64,000 bases of DNA from Trujillonella endophytica (GTDB taxonomy: Bacteria; Actinomycetota; Actinomycetes; Mycobacteriales; Geodermatophilaceae): positions 1 to 64,000 of the forward strand of contig NZ_FOEE01000008.1 of NCBI RefSeq assembly GCF_900110555.1, written 5' to 3'. Positions 51,639-61,960 of the stretch are shown one piece after another (position 1 is the stretch's first letter; every line of letters starts with the position of its first letter). The notes under the pieces were generated by a model. The model was given only the letters and a program-made list of their open reading frames with translations, searched no databases and was not told where the DNA came from. The position numbers and the translations under genes were made by a program.

Positions 51639-51693
51639 GGCCCCGGTGCCCCCCGCCACTCGCGAGCTCGCGGCGGGTCCCTGCACCGGGGCC
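51639..51693. repeat. dispersed 52-55 bp double-palindrome repeat, copy 3 (inverted)
   Basis: Perfect outer arms GGCCCCGGTGC (51639-51649) and GCACCGGGGCC (51683-51693) enclose CCACTC and the palindrome GCGAGCTCGC. Relative to copies 1 and 2 it is inverted. It begins five bases after the MFS stop and precedes mftE, so it may end the MFS transcript. Confidence 0.82.
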
Positions 51694-51723
51694 GCCGTCG
51701 GGCGGCGTCACTAGGCTTCCGCG

Positions 51724-52419
51724 GTGCGTTCTCTCGCGGCCGCGACCTGGCCGGACCTGCCCGAGTCGGCGCTGCTGCTGGTGCCGCTGGGTGCGGTGGA
51801 GCAGCACGGGCCGCACCTGCCGCTGCTCACCGACACGGCCGTCGCCGGGGCGGTCGCCGACGCGGCCGTGGACCGGATCGACTCGGCGCTGCTGGCCCCT
51901 GCACTGGCCTACGGCGCCAGCGGCGAGCACGAGGGCTTCCCGGGCACGATCTCGCTGGGCACCGAGGCGCTCACGGGGCTGCTGGTCGAGTACGGCCGGT
52001 CGGCCTGCCGCTGGGCGGGGCGGGTGCTGCTGGTGAACGGCAACGGCGGCAACCTGGACGCGCTGCGCTCCGCCGGGGCGCTGCTGCGGTCGGAGGGGCG
52101 CGACGTCGCCTGGTGGCCCTGCGGGGTGCCCGGCGGGGACGCCCACGCCGGCCGGACCGAGACGTCGCTGATGTTGCACGTGGAACCCGAGTGGGTGCTG
52201 GGGTCACGGGCGGAGGCGGGGGACACGACGCCCCTCGCGGAGCTCCTGCCCCGGTTGCGCGCCGAGGGGGTAGCGCCGGTGAGCCCGAACGGCGTCCTGG
52301 GCGACCCGGCGGGGGCCAGCGCCGCGGAGGGTGCGGAGTTGCTGGCCGGCCTCGCCGACCGGCTGGTCGCGGCGGCCGGAGCGTGGCGGGTCGACGTCTC
52401 GGGCCGGCTCCGGGACTGA
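51724..52419 (+). CDS. mftE: mycofactocin biosynthesis peptidyl-dipeptidase (creatininase family)
   Basis: A 231-residue metal-dependent creatininase-family hydrolase. Metal ligands are seen in PLGAVEQHGPHLPLLTD (Glu26, His28, Asp37), GEHEGFPGTISLG and DAHAGRTETSLML, plus VNGNGGN. MftE cuts modified MftA to free the Val-Tyr-derived heterocycle. GTG at 51724. It is separated from mftC by 3.9 kb holding the SDRs, a PNPOx protein and an MFS gene. In typical loci mftD and mftE directly follow mftC. Confidence 0.9.
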   Translation: MRSLAAATWPDLPESALLLVPLGAVEQHGPHLPLLTDTAVAGAVADAAVDRIDSALLAPALAYGASGEHEGFPGTISLGTEALTGLLVEYGRSACRWAGRVLLVNGNGGNLDALRSAGALLRSEGRDVAWWPCGVPGGDAHAGRTETSLMLHVEPEWVLGSRAEAGDTTPLAELLPRLRAEGVAPVSPNGVLGDPAGASAAEGAELLAGLADRLVAAAGAWRVDVSGRLRD

Positions 52420-52442
52420 GCTGAGGCCACGATCAGCTCACC

Positions 52443-52498
52443 TGATCCGAGAGTGTCCTCCCTCACCGCAGGAGGTGAGGGAGGACGCTCGGCGATCA
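52443..52498. terminator. bidirectional terminator between mftE and the siderophore-binding gene
   Basis: GTCCTCCCTCACC (52455-52467) pairs perfectly with 52474-52486 around GCAGGA, and flanking CTGATC/GATCAG extend the structure. A further dyad GATCAGGT-C-ACCTGATC spans 52494-52510. Confidence 0.82.
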
Positions 52499-52531
52499 GG
52501 TCACCTGATCATCGTCGTGCCGAGAGCGGGC

Positions 52532-53539
52532 TCAGCCGGCGGCGAGCGCCGTCGCGAACAGCGGCACGGCGCTGTCCAGGGCGTAGGTGATGCCGGCGAC
52601 CGAGGCGGCGGAGAAGGCGTTGGCCAGGTTCGGGTCCTCGAGGACGATGGCGCGGTTCTCCCGGACCGACGCCAGCGTGCCCCACAGCGGGTTGCCGGTG
52701 ATGTCGCCGACCTCGACGGAGATCGGGAAGACGACGGTGAGGCCGGAGTCCAGCAGGGACACCTGCTCGTCGCTGACCGGGATGAAGAAGTTCGACCCGG
52801 CCTCGGCCTGGACCGCCGGCGCGTTCACGAAGCCCAGCGCCTCCATGAAGTCGACCCGACCGTCGCCGCGGACGTAGGCGCCGAAGCCCTCGGACGTGTA
52901 GGCGGCGACGGCGACCTCGACCCCGGCGAACTCCGGGTGCCCGGCCTCGGCGTCGGCGATCCGCTGCTCGAGGTCGGCCTGCAGCTGCCCGGCCTCCTCG
53001 GCGCGGCCCAGCGCCCGGCCCACGAGTTCCAGCTGCTGCTGCCAGGTGGTCTGGTACGGCCCCACGCCCTCGGGCTGGCCGATGGTCGGTGCGATCCGGC
53101 TCAGCAGGTCGTAGCGCTCCTGCGTCCCGTCGGAGCGGGTGTCGAGGATGAGGTCGGGCTCCAGGGCCGCGATCGCCTCGGCGCTGGGCTCCAGCGTGTC
53201 GACGAGCTCCGGGTCCTCGGCGTAGGTCACCTCGACCCAGTCGCCCAGCCCGTCGTCGCCGCCGACGCCGAGCCAGTCGGTGGCACCGACCGGCTCGACC
53301 CCCAGCGCGAGCGCCGTCTCGGCGTCGGACCAGCCGAGCGCGACGACGCGGGTCGGCTCCTCGTCGATGGTCACGTCGCCGAACGCCGTCTCGATCGTGA
53401 CGGGGAAGGAGCCGGACGACGACGCCGAGCCCCCGTCGCCGCCGCCCGACTGCGTGTCGTCGTCGTCGCCGCACGCGGTGAGGACGAGGGCGGCGGCGGC
53501 CACGAGGGCGGCCGCGCGGGTGGGGGTGCGGAACGACAT
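52532..53539 (-). CDS. iron-siderophore ABC transporter substrate-binding lipoprotein
   Basis: A 335-residue FepB/FhuD-type binding protein: signal peptide with lipobox VLTAC (Cys23), an acidic Ser/Gly linker, then PTRVVALGWSDAETALALG, ALEPDLILDTRSDGTQERYDLL and NFFIPVSDEQVSLLDSGLTVVF. It captures ferric siderophores for an ABC importer; no permease or ATPase is next to it. A DtxR/IdeR-like box lies upstream (53559-53577). It sits on the minus strand between mftE and mftF, breaking the mft order. ATG with GAGGAG. Confidence 0.9.
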   Translation of the reverse strand: MSFRTPTRAAALVAAAALVLTACGDDDDTQSGGGDGGSASSSGSFPVTIETAFGDVTIDEEPTRVVALGWSDAETALALGVEPVGATDWLGVGGDDGLGDWVEVTYAEDPELVDTLEPSAEAIAALEPDLILDTRSDGTQERYDLLSRIAPTIGQPEGVGPYQTTWQQQLELVGRALGRAEEAGQLQADLEQRIADAEAGHPEFAGVEVAVAAYTSEGFGAYVRGDGRVDFMEALGFVNAPAVQAEAGSNFFIPVSDEQVSLLDSGLTVVFPISVEVGDITGNPLWGTLASVRENRAIVLEDPNLANAFSAASVAGITYALDSAVPLFATALAAG

Positions 53540-53558
53540 GCGTACTCCTCGACGAAGG

Positions 53559-53577
53559 AAAGGGAAGGCTCACCTAA
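53559..53577 (-). promoter_or_regulatory. DtxR/IdeR-like iron box
   Basis: Read on the minus strand, TTAGGTGAGCCTTCCCTTT matches 13 of 19 positions of the DtxR/IdeR consensus, with the left half-site TTAGGT intact. It lies 20 bases before the ATG of the siderophore-binding gene, where iron-loaded repressor would block transcription. Confidence 0.6.
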
Positions 53578-53653
53578 CCATCGGCCGGTCACGGGGGGAT
53601 CACGGGCGTCGCTAGGCTCGGCGGGTGCGTCCCGAGGGGTGGCTGGTCGTCGG

Positions 53654-55135
53654 ATGCCCGCCGCTGCGGGTGGTCGCGAGCGCCCGCGTGCCCGGCGGCG
53701 GCGCCTGAACGTCCCCGCCGCCCCGGCCGGCCGGCTGCCGGACGGATGGACCGTGCGGCTGGACGCGGGGGTGCGCCGCCGCGACGGCGGGACGGCGCTG
53801 CTCGGCGGCTCGCCGTCCCGGCTGCTGCGCCTGCGCCCGCGCGCGGTCGAGCTGCTGGCCGGGGACCGGCTGGCGGTGGTGGACGCGGCGTCGGCGGCGC
53901 TGGCGGGCCGGCTGCTGGACAGCGGCATCGCCCATCCCGACCCGGCCGTCCTCCCCGACCCCGGGACGGCGGTCACCGTCGTCGTCCCGGTCCGGGACCG
54001 GGCCGCCGGTGTCGCCCGCCTGCTGGCCGCCCTCCGCGCCGACCCGGCCACCGCCGCCCTGCCCGTCCTCGTGGTGGACGACGGCTCGGCCGATCCCGCC
54101 GCCCTGGCCGCGGTCGCCGCCGCGGGCGGGGCGCAGGTGCTGCGGGAGGAGACCTCCCTCGGCCCGGCCGCCGCCCGCAACCGGGGCCTGCGGGCCGCGC
54201 GCACCCCGCTGGTCGCCTTCCTCGACTCCGACTGCGTGCCCCGCGCCGGATGGCTGTCCCCGCTGCGCCGGCACCTGGGCGATCCGCGCCTGGCGCTCGT
54301 GGCACCCCGGGTGGTGGCCCTGCACGCCCCGGCCCGGGGGCTGGCCGCCTACGAGGCCGCGGTCAGCGCGCTGGACATGGGACCCCGTCCGGCCGCCGTC
54401 CGGCCGCTGGCCGCGGTCTCCTACGTGCCCAGCGCCGCGCTGCTGGCCCGCCGGGAGGCGCTCGGCGACGGCTTCGACGAGTCGATGCGGGTCGCCGAGG
54501 ACGTCGACCTGGTCTGGCGGCTGCTCGCCGCGGGGTGGCGGGTGCGCTACGAGCCGGCGGCGGAGGTCGCCCACGAGCACCCGGCGTCGGTGGGGTCGTG
54601 GCTGCGCCGGCGGGCGTTCTACGGCACGGGTGCGGCCCTGCTGGCCCAGCGGCACGGGGCGGCGGTGGCGCCGGTCGTCGTCACCGGCTGGGCGGGGGCC
54701 GCGCTCGCGCTCGCGCTGGCCGGGCGGGCGCCGGGGCGCGTCGCCGCGGCCGGCGTGCTGGCCGGCGCGACCGTGCGGCTGGCCCGGCGGATGACGCCGC
54801 CCGGTGGCCGGCCGCCGACCGCGCTCGCCGCCGGGCTGGTGCTGCGCGGAACGGCGACGGCGACGCGCACGCTGGCCCGCGCGGCCACCCGGCACCACTG
54901 GCCGGTGGCGGTCGCGGGCGCCCTGCTCTCCCGCCGGGTGCGGGTCCTGGTGGCCGGGATCGCGGTCGCCGACGGGCTCGCCGCCTGGTGGCCGCACCGG
55001 CGCGCGGTGGGGCCGGGAACCTTCGTGGCCGCGCGCCGGGCCGAGGACCTCGCGTACGGCGCGGGCCTCTGGGCGGGGGCGCTGCGGGTGCGCAGCGGCC
55101 GGGCGTTGCTGCCCGCGCGCCCGCCGCGGATCTGA
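53654..55135 (+). CDS. mftF: mycofactocin glycosyltransferase
   Basis: A 493-residue family 2 glycosyltransferase of the MftF type. The family-specific N-terminus LPDGWTVRLDAGVRRRDGGTALLGGSP precedes the GT-A domain with VTVVVPVRDRAAGVARLL, VVDDGSADPAAL, LDSDCVPRAGWL and FDESMRVAEDVDLVWRL. Hydrophobic helices near the C-terminus anchor it to the membrane. MftF adds beta-1,4-linked glucoses to premycofactocin. ATG 53654 is the only in-frame ATG; the region before LPDGW is Arg-rich and poorly conserved, so the start is uncertain. It is on the opposite strand to the iron gene, 115 bases away. Confidence 0.9.
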   Translation: MPAAAGGRERPRARRRRLNVPAAPAGRLPDGWTVRLDAGVRRRDGGTALLGGSPSRLLRLRPRAVELLAGDRLAVVDAASAALAGRLLDSGIAHPDPAVLPDPGTAVTVVVPVRDRAAGVARLLAALRADPATAALPVLVVDDGSADPAALAAVAAAGGAQVLREETSLGPAAARNRGLRAARTPLVAFLDSDCVPRAGWLSPLRRHLGDPRLALVAPRVVALHAPARGLAAYEAAVSALDMGPRPAAVRPLAAVSYVPSAALLARREALGDGFDESMRVAEDVDLVWRLLAAGWRVRYEPAAEVAHEHPASVGSWLRRRAFYGTGAALLAQRHGAAVAPVVVTGWAGAALALALAGRAPGRVAAAGVLAGATVRLARRMTPPGGRPPTALAAGLVLRGTATATRTLARAATRHHWPVAVAGALLSRRVRVLVAGIAVADGLAAWWPHRRAVGPGTFVAARRAEDLAYGAGLWAGALRVRSGRALLPARPPRI

Positions 55136-55215
55136 CCTGCGACCGCTGCTCTGGTGCCCGGCCGCCGGACCGGGGACCATGGCCGTGACATGAGCCACTG
55201 CCCGGGTGCGAGACG

Positions 55216-56526
55216 GTGACCGCGTCCCCGTGGCTCGCGCTGCCCGAGGGGCGGCCCGACCCGGCGCTGGCCCGCCGGCTGCGGGCCGCCCACGAGGCGC
55301 TGGTGACGTCGTCGGCCGGGCCGCCGCGGCAGGTGCGCAGCGTCGTCTGGGAGTCCTGGCGGCGCAGCCTGGGCAACGGCGTCGACCCCGACGGCGTGGC
55401 GCCGCCGGTCGACCTCCTCGACGACGACCTCGAGGCCTACCGGGCGGCGCATCCCCTGGCGCCGGTCCTGCCGGTGATCCGGCGGCTGCTGGTGGAGGAC
55501 GCCGAGGACGACCGGATGATCGTCGCGGTCACCGACGCCGCCGGCCGGATGCTCTGGGTGGAGGGCGACCCCCGCCTGCGCAGCCGCGCCGCCGGGATGA
55601 ACTTCGTCGAGGGCGCCCGCTGGGCCGAGGACGTCGCCGGCACGAACGCCCCCGGCACGGCGCTGGCCCTCGACCACGCCGTGCAGTTCTACGGCGGGGA
55701 GCACTACCGCCGCCCGGTGCAGTCGTGGAGCTGCTCGGCCGCCCCGGTGCACTCCCCCGTCACGGGCGAGCTGCTCGGCGCGATCGACGTCACCGGCGGC
55801 GACCACGTGGCCAGCCCGCAGATGCTGACGCTGGTCCGGGCCACGGCCGCCGCCGTCGAGGCCGAGCTGCGGTGGCTGCACCGCGCCGACCTGGAGACCC
55901 GGCCCGCCCCGCCCCCCGCGGCGGCCCGGCCCGCGCCGCGGCTGGAGGTCCTCGGCCGCGACCGCGCCCGCCTGGTGCTGCCGTCGGGGCCGGTGCAGCT
56001 GTCGCTGCGCCACTCCGAGCTGCTCCTGCTGCTGGCCGAGGCGGCCGCCGCCGGCGAGGGGCGGACGGCGGAGCAGCTGGCCGCCGAGTGCCACCGCGGC
56101 GACACGGCCGGGGTGACCGTCCGGGCCGAGCTCTCCCGGCTGCGCCGGCTGGTCGGCGCCCACCTGATCGGCTCGCGGCCCTACCGGCTGCTGGGCCGGC
56201 TGGACACCGACCTCGACCGGGTGCGCCGGCTGCTGGACCTGGGCGCGGTCGCCGACGCCCTGGAGCGCTACCCCGGCGCGGTGCTGCCCCGCTCGACCGC
56301 TCCCGGCGTGGCCGCGGCGCGCGAGCGGCTGGCCCACCGGCTGCGGCGGGCGGTGCTCACGGGCCGCCGTCCCGAGCTGCTGCTGCGCTACAGCCGCCTG
56401 CCGGAGGCCCGGGCCGACGTGGCGGTCTGGCAGGCCTGCCGGGAGGTGCTGCCGCCCGGCTCCGCGCGACAGGCGGCGGTCGCCGCGCACCTGGGCCGGC
56501 TCCGCCGGGGCGACCTCGCCACCTGA
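55216..56526 (+). CDS. GAF-domain transcriptional regulator (AcoR-like N-terminus)
   Basis: A 436-residue protein. The N-terminal two-thirds match the sensor part of AcoR-type regulators (VWESWRRSLGNGVDP, GMNFVEGARWAEDVAGTNAPGTALAL, then HYRRPVQSWSCSAAPVHSPVTGELLGAIDVTGG), but there is no sigma54 AAA+ domain. After a Pro/Ala linker (about 230-250) a C-terminal region with winged-helix character follows (LSLRHSELLLLLAEAAAA ... VTVRAELSRLRRLVG). Such proteins often accompany aldehyde or alcohol dehydrogenases in actinobacteria and may sense the substrate. GTG at 55216, 80 bases after mftF on the same strand. Confidence 0.8.
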   Translation: MTASPWLALPEGRPDPALARRLRAAHEALVTSSAGPPRQVRSVVWESWRRSLGNGVDPDGVAPPVDLLDDDLEAYRAAHPLAPVLPVIRRLLVEDAEDDRMIVAVTDAAGRMLWVEGDPRLRSRAAGMNFVEGARWAEDVAGTNAPGTALALDHAVQFYGGEHYRRPVQSWSCSAAPVHSPVTGELLGAIDVTGGDHVASPQMLTLVRATAAAVEAELRWLHRADLETRPAPPPAAARPAPRLEVLGRDRARLVLPSGPVQLSLRHSELLLLLAEAAAAGEGRTAEQLAAECHRGDTAGVTVRAELSRLRRLVGAHLIGSRPYRLLGRLDTDLDRVRRLLDLGAVADALERYPGAVLPRSTAPGVAAARERLAHRLRRAVLTGRRPELLLRYSRLPEARADVAVWQACREVLPPGSARQAAVAAHLGRLRRGDLAT

Positions 56527-56595
56527 CCCGCCACTTGACGCTCGCCACAGGGACGCGCCTGGGGGAATGCGCGCCGGGTCCGCCGGCATTGGCCT

Positions 56596-57873
56596 GTGCA
56601 CGTGAGTGCAGCCGTCGACGTGTCCGTTCCACCCGCCTCCCGGACGTCGCCCGACCGCCGCCGCCGGGTCGTCGTCGCGATCGTCGCGCTGGCCATGGGC
56701 GGGTTCGCCATCGGCACCACCGAGTTCGTCACGATGGGCCTGCTCCCCGACATCGCCGACGGCGTCGGCGTGGACATCCCGACCGCCGGCCACGTGATCT
56801 CCGCCTACGCGCTCGGCGTCGTCGTCGGCGCGCCCGTGATCGCCGCCCTGGGCGCGCGGCTGCCCCGGCGCGGGCTGCTCCTCGGCCTCATGGTGGCCTT
56901 CCTCGCCGGCAACGTGCTCAGCGCGACCGCCGACGGCAACGGCGCCCTGCTGCTCGCCCGCTTCGTCAGCGGCCTGCCGCACGGCGCCTACTTCGGCGTC
57001 GCCTCCCTGGTGGCCGCCTCCCTCGTCGCTCCCGAGCAGCGGGGCCGGGCGGTCAGCTCGGTGATGCTCGGCCTGTCGGTCGCCACCGTCGCGGGGGTGC
57101 CGGCGGCCACCTGGCTGGGCCAGCACCTGGGGTGGCGGTCGGCGTACTGGGCCGTCGTCGTCCTCGCGGTGGCGACCCTCGCGGCCGTCGCGACCGCCGT
57201 GCCCCGGGTGCCGGCCGCACCCGGCGCGTCGATCGCCACCGAGCTCGGGGCGCTGCGCCGTCCGCAGGTGCTGCTCACCCTCGCCGTCGGCGTCGTCGGG
57301 TTCGGCGGCATGTTCGCCCTCTACAGCTACGTCGCGCCGCTGGCCACCGAGGCCACCGGGCTCTCCCGGGGCGCGGTCCCGTGGGTCCTGTTCGCCTACG
57401 GGGTGGGCGGCGTCGCGGGCACGGTGATGGGCGGCCGGCTCGCCGACGTCGCGCTGTTCCGCTCGCTGCTCGGCGCCGTCGTCGGCATGGGCGTGCTGCT
57501 GGCGCTCGTGCCCGCCGCCACGACGACCGGCGCCACCCTGTTCCTCGTGGTGTTCCTGGTGGCCGTCGCCGCCTCGGTGCTCGTCGTCTGCCTGCAGCTG
57601 CGGCTGATGGCGGTCGCCGCCGAGGCCCGGATGCTCGGCGCCGCGCTCAACCACTCGGCGCTCAACGCCGCCAACGCCCTCGGCGCGTGGCTCGGCGGCC
57701 TGGTCATCGCCGCCGGGGCCGGCTACACCGCGCCCTCGCTGGTGGGCGCGGGGCTGGCCGTCGTCGGGTTGCTCGCCCTCGGCTGGTCGGCGCTCCTGCA
57801 GCGCCGGGAGACGCGGTCCGTCGCCGCGGCCCGGCGTCCCGTCCTCGAGTGCAACCCCGCTGCAACGTCCTGA
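56596..57873 (+). CDS. MFS transporter (AraJ/Cmx type)
   Basis: A 425-residue 12-helix permease. Helix 1 GGFAIGTTEFVTMGLLPDIADGVG is the signature of the DHA1 AraJ/Cmx/PbuE group. LPRRGLLLGLMVAF and the motif around SGLPHGAYFGVASLVAASL (helix 4-5) agree. Substrates in this group include arabinose-like sugars, purines and chloramphenicol. The start is GTG at 56596 or 56602, without a clear ribosome binding site. The C-terminus runs close to the cox promoter region. Confidence 0.88.
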   Translation: MHVSAAVDVSVPPASRTSPDRRRRVVVAIVALAMGGFAIGTTEFVTMGLLPDIADGVGVDIPTAGHVISAYALGVVVGAPVIAALGARLPRRGLLLGLMVAFLAGNVLSATADGNGALLLARFVSGLPHGAYFGVASLVAASLVAPEQRGRAVSSVMLGLSVATVAGVPAATWLGQHLGWRSAYWAVVVLAVATLAAVATAVPRVPAAPGASIATELGALRRPQVLLTLAVGVVGFGGMFALYSYVAPLATEATGLSRGAVPWVLFAYGVGGVAGTVMGGRLADVALFRSLLGAVVGMGVLLALVPAATTTGATLFLVVFLVAVAASVLVVCLQLRLMAVAAEARMLGAALNHSALNAANALGAWLGGLVIAAGAGYTAPSLVGAGLAVVGLLALGWSALLQRRETRSVAAARRPVLECNPAATS

Positions 57874-57934
57874 TCCGTCCGCTGACCTGGGCGGACGTCG
57901 TCCACGCAGCCCTTCGGCCGCGACCGCGCGAACT

Positions 57935-57953
57935 TAGTGTGGCCTGAGTCACT
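57935..57953 (+). promoter_or_regulatory. TAGTGTG-N7-TCAC element before the cox operon
   Basis: TAGTGT (57935-57940) overlaps TGTGGCCTGAGTCACT (57938-57953), which matches eight of ten fixed positions of TGTGA-N6-TCACA. Spacing is identical to the element at 39043-39061. It lies 78 bases before the small-subunit ATG. A TTGACA at 57960-57965 has no good -10 partner. Confidence 0.45.
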
Positions 57954-58030
57954 CCCCCGTTGACAGACTCCGACCAGCGCCCGGCCGAGCCGGCGTGGCG
58001 TCGGGATCTGCAACGAAGCGGAGGATGCGC

Positions 58031-58515
58031 ATGACGTCGATCAACGTGCGGGTGGACGGGGCGTCGTACAGCGACGACGTCGAACCGCGGACCCTGCTGG
58101 TGCACTACCTGCGCGAGACGCTGGGCAAGGTCGGCACCGTCGTCGGCTGCGACACCAGCAACTGCGGTGCCTGCACCGTCCACCTGGACGGCGAGGCCGT
58201 GAAGTCGTGCACCGTCTTCGCCGTCCAGGCCGACGGCAGCGAGATCACCACCATCGAGGGCATCGCCGGAGGGGACGGCGCCCTGCACCCGGTGCAGAAG
58301 GCCTTCCACGAGATGCACGGGCTGCAGTGCGGCTACTGCACCCCCGGGATGATCATGGCCTCGATCGACCTGCTCAAGGAGAACCCGAGCCCGAGCGAGA
58401 CCGAGATCCGCGAGGGCATCGAGGGCAACCTCTGCCGGTGCACCGGCTACCAGAACATCGTCCGCGCGGTGCAGCAGGCCGCCGGCGAGATGTCGGGCGC
58501 GACAGGAGGCCAGGC

Positions 58516-58519
<4 letters not shown>
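58031..58519 (+). CDS. molybdenum hydroxylase [2Fe-2S] small subunit (CoxS-like)
   Basis: A 162-residue iron-sulfur subunit with two [2Fe-2S] clusters. The plant-type ferredoxin site is Cys40, 45, 48 and 60 ([13 protein letters not shown]). The second site is Cys100, 103, 135 and 137 ([16 protein letters not shown]). It passes electrons from the molybdenum subunit to the FAD subunit. The start is ATG at 58031, since GCGGAGG sits seven bases before it; an ATG at 58025 and earlier codons are less likely. It overlaps the large-subunit gene by four bases (ATGA). Confidence 0.95.
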
Positions 58520-61004
<2,485 letters not shown>

Positions 61005-61008
<4 letters not shown>

Positions 61009-61862
61009 TCCCCGCACCCTTCGCCTACGAGCGGCCGACGACGGTCGACGAGGCGCTGCAGGCGATCGCCGCCGGCGGCGAGGACGTCAAGATCCTCGCC
61101 GGCGGGCAGTCGCTCATCCCCGTCATGCGGCTGCGGCTGGCCGCGCCGGAGACCGTCGTGGACCTGACGCGGGTGACGGAACTGCGCGGGGTGCGCGAGG
61201 AGGGGGACGTCCTCGTCATCGGCGCGATGACCACGCACCACGACGTGATCACCGACCCGCTGATCGCGCAGCACGCCCCCCTGATCGCCGAGGCGACGGA
61301 GACGGTGGCCGACCGGCAGGTGCGCCACCGGGGCACCTTCGGCGGGGCGCTGGCCCACGCGGACCCGGCCGGCGACCTGCCGGCGGTGGCGCTGGCGCTG
61401 GACGCCGAGTTCGTCCTCGCCGGCCCGAACGGACGGCGGACCGTCGGCGCCTCGGACTTCTTCGTCGACTACCTCACCACCGCGCTGGAGGAGGGGGAAC
61501 TGCTCGTCGAGATCCGCGTCCCGAAGCTGACCGGCTCGTGGGGGGTGCGCTACGAGAAGTTCAACCGGGTGGCGCAGGCCTGGTCGATCGTGGCGGTGGC
61601 CGCGGCGGTGCGCCGGGAGAACGGGCACATCGCGGAGGCGCGGATCGGGCTGACCAACATGGGCCCGACCCCGCTGCGGGCGCGGGCCACCGAGGCGGCC
61701 CTGGCCGGGGCGGCGGTCACCGCCGAGGCCATCGCCGACGCGGCGCGGTCGGCCGCCGAGGGCACGAGTCCGAGCAGCGACCTCAACGCCCAGGCGGACT
61801 ACCGTGAGCACCTGGCCCAGGTGCTCACCCGGAGAGCGGTCTCGGCAGCCGCCGGGCTGTAG
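61005..61862 (+). CDS. molybdenum hydroxylase FAD-binding medium subunit (CoxM-like)
   Basis: A 285-residue FAD subunit. FAD-binding motifs are KILAGGQSLIPVMRLRLA and TFGGALAHADPAGDLPAVAL; the C-terminal CO_deh_flav_C domain (about 175-280) has SWGVRYEKFNRVAQAWSIVAVAAAV. It accepts electrons from the [2Fe-2S] subunit and passes them to the respiratory chain or another acceptor. ATG at 61005 overlaps the large-subunit stop. A TAGCGT box overlaps its own stop codon (61860-61865) and may start a coxG transcript. Confidence 0.94.
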
Positions 61863-61893
61863 CGTTCGACACAACCCGGTACCCGCGTTCCAC

Positions 61894-61937
61894 CGGCTCG
61901 GCCGGTCCGTCCTCCTCCGGACGGGCCGGCCGAGCCG
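61894..61937 (+). promoter_or_regulatory. 19-bp hairpin in the coxM-coxG gap
   Basis: Arms 61894-61912 and 61919-61937 pair over 19 bases with a single G-T wobble, loop TCCTCC. The hairpin ends 23 bases before the coxG-like GTG and just ahead of its AGGAGG. It could end coxSLM transcription, stabilise an upstream mRNA or tune coxG expression. Confidence 0.7.
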
Positions 61938-61960
61938 TCCACCATCAGGAGGTCGCACCC

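Noticed and set aside
57960-57965. TTGACA as -35 box for the cox operon
   Set aside because: No TANNNT-like -10 sequence follows at 16-19 bases, whereas the TAGTGT element just upstream fits better.
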